Shown in pieces: positions 39,844-48,127 of a DNA stretch of 64,000 bases. The DNA is taken from the NCBI RefSeq assembly GCF_024753255.1, contig NZ_JANUHA010000011.1:62001-126000 (forward strand). Direction: 5' to 3'. The position numbers and the translations under genes were made by a program. The notes under the pieces were generated by a model. That model was not told where the DNA came from, did no database searches, and saw only the letters and a program-made list of their open reading frames with translations. Each line of letters opens with the position of its first letter. Positions within the stretch are counted from its first letter, which is position 1. This DNA comes from Massilia agri. Its GTDB lineage: Bacteria; Pseudomonadota; Gammaproteobacteria; Burkholderiales; Burkholderiaceae_D.

Positions 39844-40443
39844 CTAGATCGCCATCAGGACCACCATCTGGGTGATCACATTGCCGCCACGCGGCCCGTC
39901 GATCCGGGCCGTGATCACGAAGTGGGTCTGCGGCACGCCGTTGAACAGGGCGCCGTCGGTCTTCATGCTGTCGCCGATGCGCACCGCGTTCCCCAGTTCG
40001 GCGGTGTTGGCGGTGGTCCGGACGCAGTAGTTATTGGGCGCATTGGTGGGCGACGCCAGGGTGCACATGCGGTGGATCACGTAGCGGATCGTGTTGCCCT
40101 TGCCATCGTCCACCAGGCGCGAGCCGTCCCAGAATTCGCCCGAACGCACGCTCAGCCGCGGGTTCATGGTGGCGCGGTAGCCCTGGCCCGCCACGTTGGC
40201 GTTGAGCGTCGCACGGTTCGCCGATGCGGTCTGGCTCAGCCACTGGAAGCCGGTGTGCAGGCCGAAGTCCGTGGCGCGCGCCAGCTGGGCGTCATAGGCC
40301 AGGTTGGCGGCCGTCAGCGTGGTCGAATTGCTGGAGCGGAGCAGGTAGATGCTCGAGACCAGCAGGATCAGGAGCATGATCAGCATCACGGGCAGCGCGA
40401 TCCCGCGCTGGCCTGGCCGTGGGAATGGACGTAGCGGTTTCAT
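39844..40443 (-). CDS. pilX: Type IV pilus minor pilin PilX
   Basis: The 199-residue protein has a class III signal: MKPLRPFPRPGQRG followed by IALPVMLIMLLILLVSSIYLL, with prepilin-peptidase cleavage expected after Gly14. The mature residue 5 is Val and not Glu, as in P. aeruginosa PilX and GspK-type tip pilins, which lack the usual Glu5. The C-terminal half has two Cys residues (CTLASP, NYCVRTT). The ATG overlaps the pilW stop (ATGA). Role: part of the priming or tip complex that carries PilY1. Confidence 0.88.
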   Translation of the reverse strand: MKPLRPFPRPGQRGIALPVMLIMLLILLVSSIYLLRSSNSTTLTAANLAYDAQLARATDFGLHTGFQWLSQTASANRATLNANVAGQGYRATMNPRLSVRSGEFWDGSRLVDDGKGNTIRYVIHRMCTLASPTNAPNNYCVRTTANTAELGNAVRIGDSMKTDGALFNGVPQTHFVITARIDGPRGGNVITQMVVLMAI

Positions 40444-41621
40444 GAGGAGGTCGGCCTCCAGCCCGCGTTGCGCAAGGGGACGATGGTCTCGAAGACCCGG
40501 TAGCGGTAGCAGCGCCAGTCCACCGTATCGCCGGCGACGGCGACCTCCACCTGGACCGGCGCGGTATTGCCATTGTCCGCGCCGAGGGTCGCGAACACGG
40601 TCGGCAGCGCCGGGGTGGCGGTGCACTGGCCGGTCGCGGCATTCGGGCGTTCCGGATTCTTCGAGCGCGCCACCACGGCGATGCGCAGCGCGGCGATACG
40701 GGTGTAGTCGCCGGCGCCGGCGGCCACGCCGTCACCGTCGGCATCGATCATGTCGGTCGACCAGGTGCTCACGCGCATGCCGGTCTCCGGCTCGAAGGCG
40801 GTGCCGAGGCGGGTGTCGAGCCCATACTGCGCCTTGAGCGCGACGATGTTGTCGGCCACCGCCTGCGAGGCCTGGCCGGAACCCGCCAGGTCGGTGGCGG
40901 AGAGGCGCAGGAAGCCGCGCTCCACCGACCAGGTGCGCAGCGCCAGGCTGGCGGCCGGACCGAGGTTGAAGACGCGCGCCGCTCCCGCCCTGTACTGGTC
41001 GCCGAGCGCGCCGCTGTTGAAGCGGTAGCCCGCGCCGCCGATCATCACGAACTGGTCGGCGGGAGGCGCCGGGACCAGGTCGATGTCGTTCGAGATCTGG
41101 GCGATCGAGCACTTGCCGCCCTTCTTTTCCGGCGCCACCAGGATCACGTCCCCCTGGGTGAAGCCGTAGGGCCGGCGGTCGACGGTGAGCTGGGTGCCGC
41201 CGAGATAGTCCTGCAGGAGACGCATGATGCCGGTGCCGGAGGGCGAGCTGCCGGCATACAGGCTGAGGCGGTCGGAGCCGGCGCCGCCGTTCTCGATGAC
41301 GGCGGCGGCCAGCGGCCGCACGGTCACGCCGCCGCGCTGGACCGGGGCCAGCTGGAACTCCTCGCTGTCGGTCAGCACGGTGTCGCAGCCGGCGATCAGC
41401 GGCTCGTTGATGCCGAAGCCGGCATATTCGGCGTCGCCGCTGATCGAGAACATCGCCAGCATCCCGTTCTGCATCGAATCCGAGCCGCCCAGCGCGGCTT
41501 CCTTGTTCTTCTGCGAGTCGGTCATCAGGCGGGTGGCGAAGATCACGGCCAGCAGGCCGATGACGACGCTCACCATCAACTCGACGAGGGAAAAGCCCTT
41601 GTCCTTGCGCTGGATGCTCAT
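40440..41621 (-). CDS. pilW: Type IV pilus minor pilin PilW
   Basis: The 393-residue minor pilin has a class III prepilin leader MSIQRKDKG with cleavage before FSLVELMVSVVIGLLAVIFATRLM, and Glu5 of the mature chain is present. The globular region (about 45-393) includes SDRLSLYAGSSPSG and conserved Cys residues. Length and position between pilV and pilX are standard for PilW. It contributes to the pilus tip complex. Four-base ATGA overlaps link it to both pilV (upstream) and pilX (downstream), indicating coupled translation. Confidence 0.9.
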   Translation of the reverse strand: MSIQRKDKGFSLVELMVSVVIGLLAVIFATRLMTDSQKNKEAALGGSDSMQNGMLAMFSISGDAEYAGFGINEPLIAGCDTVLTDSEEFQLAPVQRGGVTVRPLAAAVIENGGAGSDRLSLYAGSSPSGTGIMRLLQDYLGGTQLTVDRRPYGFTQGDVILVAPEKKGGKCSIAQISNDIDLVPAPPADQFVMIGGAGYRFNSGALGDQYRAGAARVFNLGPAASLALRTWSVERGFLRLSATDLAGSGQASQAVADNIVALKAQYGLDTRLGTAFEPETGMRVSTWSTDMIDADGDGVAAGAGDYTRIAALRIAVVARSKNPERPNAATGQCTATPALPTVFATLGADNGNTAPVQVEVAVAGDTVDWRCYRYRVFETIVPLRNAGWRPTSS

Positions 41622-42067
41622 TCGGCCCCCGCCACGTAGGAAACGATGCGGTGGGTATTCAGGGGCGTGTCGGCCTTGCGGCGCCAGCTGATCCTGATGT
41701 CGACCACCGAGGGCGCGGCCACCGCGACCGGAGCGGCAACGCCGACCGTGATCGAAGCGCCCGGGATCAGGCGCGTGGTCTCGGCATGCCAGGCCGCCAG
41801 GCGCGCCGGCGGCACGGCGCCGGCGGCGACCTTGTATTCGCCGATGTTGGCGATATCGGTGTTCATCACGCCGAGCAGCTTGTTGGCGGCGATCGCCGCC
41901 TCTGCGCGCAGGCCGGCGTCGGCCAGCGCCGACACCGAGCGCGCCTGCAGGCCCACGGTGCCGATCACGCCGATGGCGAGGATGACGATGGCCAGCAGCG
42001 CTTCGAGCATGGCGATGCCCCGCTGGGCGCGGGCACGCATGGGAAATGGCGAACGTGGATGCGTCAT
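41618..42067 (-). CDS. pilV: Type IV pilus minor pilin PilV
   Basis: The 149-residue minor pilin has a leader MTHPRSPFPMRARAQRG, with cleavage expected after Gly17 before IAMLEALLAIVILAIGVIGTVGLQ; Glu5 is kept. The small C-terminal domain fits PilV/GspI-type pilins. The start at 42067 overlaps the fimT stop as ATGA; the longer in-frame start at 42112 would add a basic tail inside the upstream gene. Codirectional order pilE-fimT-pilV-pilW-pilX-pilY1 supports the name. Confidence 0.88.
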   Translation of the reverse strand: MTHPRSPFPMRARAQRGIAMLEALLAIVILAIGVIGTVGLQARSVSALADAGLRAEAAIAANKLLGVMNTDIANIGEYKVAAGAVPPARLAAWHAETTRLIPGASITVGVAAPVAVAAPSVVDIRISWRRKADTPLNTHRIVSYVAGAE

Positions 42068-42708
42068 TCGGGGCACCTGCGCGAATCGTTGTCGGCGGCG
42101 TTCGGTTCGCACTTGGCGGCGACGCCGGCCAGGGTCAGCACCACGCTGGTGGCGCGGAAGTCGTTGCTGCCGGCGTTGGCGGGCGCCGTCAGGTCGATGC
42201 GCATCATGCGGCTGGCGCTGCGGGTATCGACCCAGCCCAGCGGCGTGAAGTAGACGGCGGTGTCGCCGTCCGGGCCCGGGGTCACGAGCACGCGGGAGCG
42301 CGGAGGCAGCGCATCGGCGTTGCGGGCGATCGATTTCACCCCTGCTCCGGCATCCTGCGCGGCCTTGACGGCGGCCGTGGTCGTGGACCAGTTGCCGGTG
42401 GCGTCGCTGCAGGGCGCATCCGGGGTCGGGAAGCAGACGTCGACCTGCCAGTCGTACTGGCCGCTCGCCGCGTTCGGGCTCAGGACCAGGCGGCTGGCGC
42501 TGTTGTTGGCCAGGGCCTGGGCGCGCGCCAGCGTAAAGCCTTCGGCGTAGAAGCCGCCGGCGGCGTTGGCCTTGGCGGCGGCCAGCCAGTCGCTCATGCG
42601 CGGCACGCCGATGGCCAGCATGATGGCCATGACGGCCAGCACCACCATCGCCTCGACCAGGGTGAAGCCGAGGGCGCGCATGGCCTGCGTCCGCATCACT
42701 GCGCGCAT
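42064..42708 (-). CDS. GspH/FimT family minor pseudopilin
   Basis: The 214-residue protein has a prepilin leader MRAVMRTQAMRALG and mature start FTLVEAMVVLAVMAIMLAIGVP with Glu5, then a GspH/FimT domain (FTLARAQALANNSASRLVLSP is the typical conserved helix). Cys pairs occur at about 86-95 and near the C-terminus (KCEPN, RRCPE). The ATG at 42708 is preferred because AAGGA lies 6 nt upstream; it overlaps pilE by 13 bp. The in-frame ATG at 42696 overlaps the pilE stop by one base and is a second possibility. Confidence 0.87.
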   Translation of the reverse strand: MRAVMRTQAMRALGFTLVEAMVVLAVMAIMLAIGVPRMSDWLAAAKANAAGGFYAEGFTLARAQALANNSASRLVLSPNAASGQYDWQVDVCFPTPDAPCSDATGNWSTTTAAVKAAQDAGAGVKSIARNADALPPRSRVLVTPGPDGDTAVYFTPLGWVDTRSASRMMRIDLTAPANAGSNDFRATSVVLTLAGVAAKCEPNAADNDSRRCPE

Positions 42709-43124
42709 GTGCCTTCCTTGCGGTCGACCCAGCATCCGGCGTTGGCCGTCCAGCCGCTCGGGACGGCGGTGGTGGCGCGGTTGCCGTTCTGGTCGAGGGT
42801 AAAGGTGAAGCCGGCGGCGCCGTTACGACCGGTGGCGGTGAGCAGATAGGCGCTGGCGGAGGACGTCGTCAGGGCGAAGGTGAAGTTCTGGGAAGCCGGC
42901 GGCATCTGCCCGGCGGCAGTGTCGAACCCGGCGTAGGTCCGCTCGTTCGACCAGTGCTGCTCGAGCTTCGGCTGGGCGCCGGACAGGCCAGTGAAGGCCT
43001 CGGACAGGCGCGCACGCATCATGTAGCCGTTGTAGGACGGCAGGGCGATGGCCGTCAGGATGCCGATCACGACCACCGCGATCATGATCTCGATGAGGGT
43101 GAAGCCGGCCTGGCGCTTGTGCAT
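42696..43124 (-). CDS. pilE: Type IV pilin (PilE-like)
   Basis: The 142-residue pilin has a short leader MHKRQAG, cleavage before FTLIEIMIAVVVIGILTAIALP with Glu5, then a small globular domain ending with a Cys in WTANAGCWVDRKEGTC, giving the C-terminal disulfide loop typical of type IVa minor/major PilE pilins. AGGAG lies 7 nt upstream of the ATG. It is the first gene of the minor-pilin operon; in related genomes a PilE-like gene in this place is a minor component and not the major pilin. A Pho-box-like direct repeat lies 72-88 bp upstream. Confidence 0.9.
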   Translation of the reverse strand: MHKRQAGFTLIEIMIAVVVIGILTAIALPSYNGYMMRARLSEAFTGLSGAQPKLEQHWSNERTYAGFDTAAGQMPPASQNFTFALTTSSASAYLLTATGRNGAAGFTFTLDQNGNRATTAVPSGWTANAGCWVDRKEGTCAQ

Positions 43125-43195
43125 GCTGTTCTCCTGAGGGAATGTTTCCATGCGGCATCATACCGCAGCAAGCTTGCATTTCCCTGAGGAAAAGC

Positions 43196-43212
43196 TGACA
43201 AATTCCTGACAG
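43196..43212 (-). promoter_or_regulatory. Pho-box-like direct repeat upstream of pilE
   Basis: On the minus strand CTGTCA-GGAAT-TTGTCA (43212-43196) has two hexamers with an 11-bp period, matching the PhoB box layout (CTGTCA N5 CTGTCA) at 11 of 12 hexamer positions. It sits between the sensor-kinase stop and pilE. It could instead be a site for the neighbouring OmpR-type regulator, which also binds 11-bp repeats. Confidence 0.42.
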
Positions 43213-43231
43213 GCGCACAGGCGCCGTCTTC

Positions 43232-44572
43232 TCAGGCCGGCGGAAAACGGACGGTGAAGCGCGCGCCGCGTCCCTCCAGCCCGCTGCCCAGCTGCACGGC
43301 GCCACCATGCAGGGCGGCGATATCGCGCACGATGGCCAGGCCCAGGCCGCTGCCGCTGCTGTGCTCGTCCAGGCGGACGAAGCGCTCGAACACCCGGGCC
43401 CGCTTTTCCGGCGCAATACCGGGTCCGGAATCCTCGACCTCGAACAGCGCGGCATCAGGCGTGGCGCCGCAGCGCACGGTGACAATGCCCCCTTCCGGCG
43501 TGTAGCGCAGCGCATTGTCGACCAGGTTGTCGACCAGGTCGCGCAGCATGTGGCGGTCGCCTGCAAGCGGGCACGGGGCCAGTTCGAAGCCGAGGTCGAT
43601 GTCCTTGCGTGCGGCCTGCTCGACGAAAGGCTGGACGGCTTCGGCGACGATGTCGGCCAGGTCGAGGGGGGCGAGCCGGGCGCGCGCCAGGCGGTCCGGC
43701 CCCGCGCGCTCGAGAGAAAGGAGCTGGTTGGCCTGGCGGATCATGCGTTCGTTGGCGGCCAGCAGCAGCTCGACCACCTTGATGCTCTCCGGATCGTCCC
43801 GGTGCCGGCCGGCCAGCCATTCGAGCTGCAGGCGCAGGCCGGCCAGCGGCGTGCGCAGCTGGTGGGCGACGTTCGCGCGGAAGTCGTCCTGGGCGCGGCT
43901 GCCGGCGGCGATCCGCTCGAGCAGGGCATTGAAGGCGTTGACCAGGGGAGCCAGTTCGCGCGGCATGCCGGCATCGTCGAGCGGGGCCAGGTCGCCGCTC
44001 CCGCGCGCATCGAGGCGGGCGCGCAGGCGCGCCAGCGGCGCCAGGCCATTGCCGACCGAGAACCACACGAGGCCAATCAGCGCCAGGCTGAACAGCACTT
44101 CGAGCAGCACCAGGGCCCGCAGGATGGCCGAGCGCACCTGCTGCCGCTGCACCAGGGTGCGGGCGACGCCGACCTCGACCGGGCCTTGCGGACTGGCCAC
44201 CAGCACCGTGGCCGCACGTACCGGCTGGCCGTCGATGCTGGCGTCACGCACGGAGCCGGCCGCGCCCAGCTGCGGAAAGGCCGGATCGCCGGCGAGCACG
44301 CGGCCGCCCTTCAGGCGCACCACGAACCAGCTGGCGTCAGGCGCGCCCGCGCCGAGCAGGCGGCCGGCCGCGGCCGGCGCGTCGACCTCTACCCTGCCGC
44401 CGTCGATGCGCAGGCGGGCGGCCAGGCCGGTGGCGGCGTCGAGCAGGCCCTGGTCGAAGGCCAGCTGGGCCGGGGTCCAGGCCAGCAGGTAAGTCAGGCT
44501 GGCGGCGAGCAGGTTGAAGACCAGGATGGGGAGCACCAGCCACTTCAGCAGGCGCAGGCGGATGCTGCCCAC
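43232..44572 (-). CDS. Membrane sensor histidine kinase (TctE/QseC type)
   Basis: The 446-residue kinase has TM1 (LLKWLVLPILVFNLLAASLTYLLAW), an approximately 110-residue periplasmic 2CSK-like sensor region, TM2 (ILRALVLLEVLFSLALIGLVWF), a HAMP linker, HisKA with phospho-acceptor His in VAHQLRTPLAGL, and HATPase motifs (DLVDNLVDNALRYTPEGG, EDSGPGI, GSGLGLAIV). It pairs with the OmpR-type regulator immediately upstream. The start is GTG at 44572, one base after the regulator stop; no other Met occurs before TM1. Signal unknown; the TctE family senses organic acids or, as QseC, signalling molecules. Confidence 0.9.
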   Translation of the reverse strand: MGSIRLRLLKWLVLPILVFNLLAASLTYLLAWTPAQLAFDQGLLDAATGLAARLRIDGGRVEVDAPAAAGRLLGAGAPDASWFVVRLKGGRVLAGDPAFPQLGAAGSVRDASIDGQPVRAATVLVASPQGPVEVGVARTLVQRQQVRSAILRALVLLEVLFSLALIGLVWFSVGNGLAPLARLRARLDARGSGDLAPLDDAGMPRELAPLVNAFNALLERIAAGSRAQDDFRANVAHQLRTPLAGLRLQLEWLAGRHRDDPESIKVVELLLAANERMIRQANQLLSLERAGPDRLARARLAPLDLADIVAEAVQPFVEQAARKDIDLGFELAPCPLAGDRHMLRDLVDNLVDNALRYTPEGGIVTVRCGATPDAALFEVEDSGPGIAPEKRARVFERFVRLDEHSSGSGLGLAIVRDIAALHGGAVQLGSGLEGRGARFTVRFPPA

Positions 44573-44573
44573 C

Positions 44574-45257
44574 CTAGGTGCTCGCCGCTTCGAGCAGGTA
44601 GCCGAAGCCGCGGATGGTGCGGATCGCGACCCCGGCGCCTTCCAGCTTGAGGCGCAGGCGCGAGACGTAGACCTCGACCGCGTTCAGGGTCAGGTCTTCG
44701 CCCCAGGGCGCGATGGTGTCGATGATCTGCTGCTTGGAGACCACCCGCCCGGCCTGCTGCAGCAGGTATTCGAGCACGGCCCATTCGCGCGCCGACAGTT
44801 CCAGGACGCGCTCCTTGACGCGCGCGCGCCGGGCGGCGCTGTCGAGCACGAGGTGGCCGAGCCCGAGCTGGGCGGGCGGCGGGGCGTGGCGCCGCGCCAG
44901 GGCGCGGATGCGCGCCACCAGTTCCACGGTGGCGAAGGGCTTGACCAGGTAGTCGTCGGCGCCGGATTCGAGCCCCCGCACCCGATCCTCGACGGCGTCG
45001 CGGGCGGTCAGCAGGAGGACCGGCAGCCGGCTGCCGCGGGCACGCAGGCGGCGCAGCACCTCGAAGCCGTCGATGCCGGGCAGGCCGATGTCGAGGACGA
45101 GGACGGCGTGTACGCCGGGGTTTGCCGCCTGCAGGCGCGCGTCGGCGGCGAGGCCGTCGCGCAGCAGCTCGACCTGCATGTCCTGCACCTGCAGGGCGCG
45201 GACCAGCCCATCGGCCAGCACGGCATCGTCTTCGACCAGCAGGAGCGGCAGGGGCAT
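44574..45257 (-). CDS. OmpR family response regulator
   Basis: The 227-residue regulator has a receiver domain with acidic pocket VEDD, phospho-acceptor Asp56 in VLDIGLPG, TAR and the KPF motif, then a C-terminal winged helix (AREWAVLEYLLQQAG; AVEVYVSRLRLKLEGAGVAIRTIRGFGYLL). It resembles TctD/QseB types. It forms a two-gene operon with the kinase downstream. A promoter TTGGCT-17-CATAAT is visible upstream. Direct targets are unknown; the pilin operon next door is a candidate. Confidence 0.93.
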   Translation of the reverse strand: MPLPLLLVEDDAVLADGLVRALQVQDMQVELLRDGLAADARLQAANPGVHAVLVLDIGLPGIDGFEVLRRLRARGSRLPVLLLTARDAVEDRVRGLESGADDYLVKPFATVELVARIRALARRHAPPPAQLGLGHLVLDSAARRARVKERVLELSAREWAVLEYLLQQAGRVVSKQQIIDTIAPWGEDLTLNAVEVYVSRLRLKLEGAGVAIRTIRGFGYLLEAAST

Positions 45258-45284
45258 CGGCGCAAGGGGGAAAGTGAAAGGCCC

Positions 45285-45313
45285 ATTATGCGCGATTTAA
45301 TTGCCTGAGCCAA
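45285..45313 (-). promoter_or_regulatory. Promoter of the OmpR-type two-component operon
   Basis: On the minus strand TTGGCT (45313-45308), a 17-bp spacer and CATAAT (45290-45285) lie about 28 bp above the regulator start. Confidence 0.52.
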
Positions 45314-45514
45314 ACAAAAAGAGATATCAGAACGACATCTCTCCAGTAGGACTGGGCTGACAAGAGACCATGGGGCAAGCCTACACAGGGGCGACTGCCA
45401 GTCTTATGTTCGGCAACGGACTATAGCTTTAATGTACACACATCGCGATGAGGCAAAGAAAAACAGCCGCATGGATCGCCCCCCGATGCACGTTAGAGAT
45501 AAAGAGGACAACAA

Positions 45515-46315
45515 ATGAACAACACTCAACTTGGTGGTACGCAGAAACTGCAACACAAGATTCCAGCCACGAGTGAGACTGTGAAATCCGCGTCCCGCCC
45601 CGTTGTCAGCTATAGCGGCACCCAGCAGAACGAACTGCTCGGCGCCCTCCCCCGCCAAGACCTGGAAACCCTGTTCGAGCACCTGGAACTCGTCCCTCTG
45701 CCATTCGGCAAGGAGTTGTTCGAGTATGGCAGCAAATTGGAATACGTGTATTTTCCGACCACGGCAATCGTGTCGCTGCTGTATGTGATGGAAGACGGCG
45801 CCACCACCGAGATCGCGGTGGTCGGCCACGAAGGCGCGGTCGGCGTGTCGCTGTTCATGGGCGAACGCGCCACCTGCAGCGCCGTGGTGCAGAGCGCCGG
45901 CTACGGCTACCGCCTGAAAACCCAGTACCTGCGTGACGCCTTCAACCGCGGCGGCGCCCTGCCCCAGCTCTTGATGCGCTACACCAACGCCCTGTTCGCC
46001 CAGATGGCGCAGAACGCCGTCGGCGGCCGCCACAGCTCGATCGAGCAGAAACTGTGCCGCTGGCTGCTGGACCGCCTGGACCGCTCGGCCAGCAACGAGC
46101 TGAAAGTGACCCAGGAACTCATCTCGATCATGCTGGGTGTGCGCCGTGAAAGCATCACCGCCGCCGCCGGCAAGCTGCAGGATGAAGGCCTGATCCAGTA
46201 CCGCCGCGGCAATATCACCGTGCTGGACCGTGCGGGCCTGGAAGAATACGCCGGAGAATGCTACAAGGTCGCGAAGTCGGAATACGACCGCCTGCTCATG
46301 GATGTGGCGCGTTGA
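45515..46315 (+). CDS. Crp/Fnr family transcriptional regulator
   Basis: The 266-residue protein has a cyclic-nucleotide-binding-type beta roll (about 45-165: PLPFGKELFEYGSKLEYVYFPTTAIVSLL; EDGATTEIAVVGHEGAVG) and a C-terminal HTH_Crp_2 (VTQELISIMLGVRRESITAAAGKLQDEGLIQYRRG). The cAMP-binding residues of Crp and the N-terminal Cys cluster of Fnr are both absent, so the signal is unknown. An N-terminal tail of about 30 residues is variable. GAGGA precedes the ATG. The 257 bp before it hold no gene; I see no convincing promoter there. Its last 20 bases overlap the 3' end of the convergent histidine kinase gene. Confidence 0.88.
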   Translation: MNNTQLGGTQKLQHKIPATSETVKSASRPVVSYSGTQQNELLGALPRQDLETLFEHLELVPLPFGKELFEYGSKLEYVYFPTTAIVSLLYVMEDGATTEIAVVGHEGAVGVSLFMGERATCSAVVQSAGYGYRLKTQYLRDAFNRGGALPQLLMRYTNALFAQMAQNAVGGRHSSIEQKLCRWLLDRLDRSASNELKVTQELISIMLGVRRESITAAAGKLQDEGLIQYRRGNITVLDRAGLEEYAGECYKVAKSEYDRLLMDVAR

Positions 46316-47840
46316 TCGGCGACTCGCCGGCCACCATCGGGTTGGCCGGCGGTTTTGCTGAAAGGCCGCTCGACGCCGTCCCCGGCAAACCCGGTGGCGG
46401 CGTTGTCGTTTCAAGGCCAGGCGCGATGGACGGAGCGCTCGCCGCCCCCTCGCCTCCCGGCGCCGCCTTCGGCAGCCAGGCGCGCACGCAGGTGCCGACA
46501 TTGTTCACGCCGCGCGTCACGCTGAGCGTACCGCCCAGCAGCAGCGCACGTTCGCGCATGCCCAGCAGGCCATGCGACTTCGACTTGGCCATGGCGTCCG
46601 GCGGGATGCCGATGCCGTCGTCCGTGATTTCGAGGTCCCAGCCGTCCGGCTCGCGGGTCAGGTTGACGATCACGGAGCGCGCCTTCGCATACTTGGCGAT
46701 ATTGTTCAGGGCTTCCTGGGTGACACGGAACAGCGCGATCGCCTGCATGGGGCCGGCCGCATCGGCCTCGTGGTCGATCAGGGCGTCGCAGTCGAGGGCC
46801 GTGACGCGCGCGTAATCGGCGCAATAACTCTGCAAGGCGGCCGACAGGCCCATATTGTCGAGCAGACTCGGACGCAGGTTCTCGATGATGCGGCGCTTGA
46901 GCTGGACCGTGTCGACCAGGGTCCTGCGGGCGCGGCCCAGCATCGTGACCAGTTCCGGGTGGCTGCCCTTCAGTCGTTCGCTGACCGAGCTCATGTCCAT
47001 GCCGATCGCGGTGAGGTTCGCCCCCATCTCGTCGTGCAGTTCGCGCGCCAGGCGCGACTTCTCTTCTTCCGAGACGCGGATCAGGTGGCGCGACAGCACC
47101 GACAGCTGCTCGGTACGCTCGGCCACGATGGCTTCCAGGCTGTCGTTGGTCTGCTGCAGCGCGCGCTCGGCTTCGAGGCGCAGGCCGAAGCTGCGCTGCA
47201 CCAGGTTATAGAAGAGCAGGATGACGAGGATGGCGGCGGCATTGATGCCCACGCCCGACAGCACGGTACGGCGCGACTGCTCATAGAAGGCGGCGGTGCG
47301 CGCGGCCAGCAGTTCGTTCTGCTCGCGTGTCATGATCACGACCTGCAGGCGGATCTCGTCCATCTCGCCGCGCGCATCGGCCGCCGCCGAGATGGCGACG
47401 ATGTCGACCAGGCCGCCCTGGCGGTAAACTTCGAGCGACTGGTGCATGAGGCCGAGCTTCTTCTGCACGAGCGAGCGCAGCTGGGCCAGGTTGCGGGTCT
47501 GCGAGGGGCTGTCGGCCAGCAGCACGCTCAGTGCGCGCAGCTGGTTGTCGATCTGCTGGGGCGCTTCGCGCAGTGCGCCGAGGTTGACTTCCGAACCCGA
47601 CAGAAAATAGCCGCGCAAGCCGCTTTCGGCATCGGTCACGAGCAGGTTCAGGTACTGGAGTTCGTCGGAAACCCGCGCGGTCTGGGCCTGCAGGGCATTC
47701 GCCGAGCGCAGGTCGTCGAGGTTCCGGATGAGGAAGACGCCATTGATGACGAGGATGATCACGCACGCCACGCACAGCAAGGTCTTGGAGAGCGGCAAAC
47801 CGCGCAACCGCTTGCCGTCGAAGGCAGTGGAAAAGTACAT
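46296..47840 (-). CDS. CHASE3-type sensor histidine kinase (HisKA_3)
   Basis: The 514-residue kinase has TM1 (TLLCVACVIILVINGVFLI), a CHASE3-like helical periplasmic region (about 45-190, with VTDAESGLRGYFLSGSE), TM2 (VGINAAAILVILLFYNLV), a coiled linker, HisKA_3 with phospho-acceptor His269 in RELHDEMGANLTAIG, and HATPase (TQEALNNIAKYAKA; DDGIGIP; GLLGMRERALLLGG). It is expected to phosphorylate a NarL-type regulator; the one ending 288 bp upstream on the same strand is the natural partner. The ATG at 47840 has AAGGA five bases upstream; the longer frame would start at TTG. The C-terminal 40 residues are Pro-rich and disordered. Confidence 0.9.
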   Translation of the reverse strand: MYFSTAFDGKRLRGLPLSKTLLCVACVIILVINGVFLIRNLDDLRSANALQAQTARVSDELQYLNLLVTDAESGLRGYFLSGSEVNLGALREAPQQIDNQLRALSVLLADSPSQTRNLAQLRSLVQKKLGLMHQSLEVYRQGGLVDIVAISAAADARGEMDEIRLQVVIMTREQNELLAARTAAFYEQSRRTVLSGVGINAAAILVILLFYNLVQRSFGLRLEAERALQQTNDSLEAIVAERTEQLSVLSRHLIRVSEEEKSRLARELHDEMGANLTAIGMDMSSVSERLKGSHPELVTMLGRARRTLVDTVQLKRRIIENLRPSLLDNMGLSAALQSYCADYARVTALDCDALIDHEADAAGPMQAIALFRVTQEALNNIAKYAKARSVIVNLTREPDGWDLEITDDGIGIPPDAMAKSKSHGLLGMRERALLLGGTLSVTRGVNNVGTCVRAWLPKAAPGGEGAASAPSIAPGLETTTPPPGLPGTASSGLSAKPPANPMVAGESPINAPHP

Positions 47841-47875
47841 GGGCTTCCTTTCGCGCAACTGATGCCGTCCGGGGG

Positions 47876-47904
47876 ATTATAGTCGCGTTAGCGAAATGTT
47901 GCAC
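47876..47904 (-). promoter_or_regulatory. Promoter of the CHASE3 histidine kinase gene
   Basis: A perfect -10 TATAAT (47881-47876) lies on the minus strand, with a weak -35 GTGCAA (47904-47899) 17 bp upstream. The rest of the gap up to the regulator stop at 48128 holds no gene I can support. Confidence 0.5.
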
Positions 47905-48127
47905 CGCCGCGAAGGTGGAATTCACGGTTGGGTTGCATACAGGTCACAGCGCTTTCCCGCGGAAAAGCAAGAGCATTGCACTGGCGCCTCGCCTGCACAG
48001 CAGGCATCGAGGGCAGTATGCACCTGTTGCGCCGTCAATACAAGCGGCAGTGCAGGCGGCAGGACGAAAGGAAGAGGAAAAGGCACAGGCGCGTCCGCGG
48101 CGAAGGCGGCGGACGCGATGGGACAGC

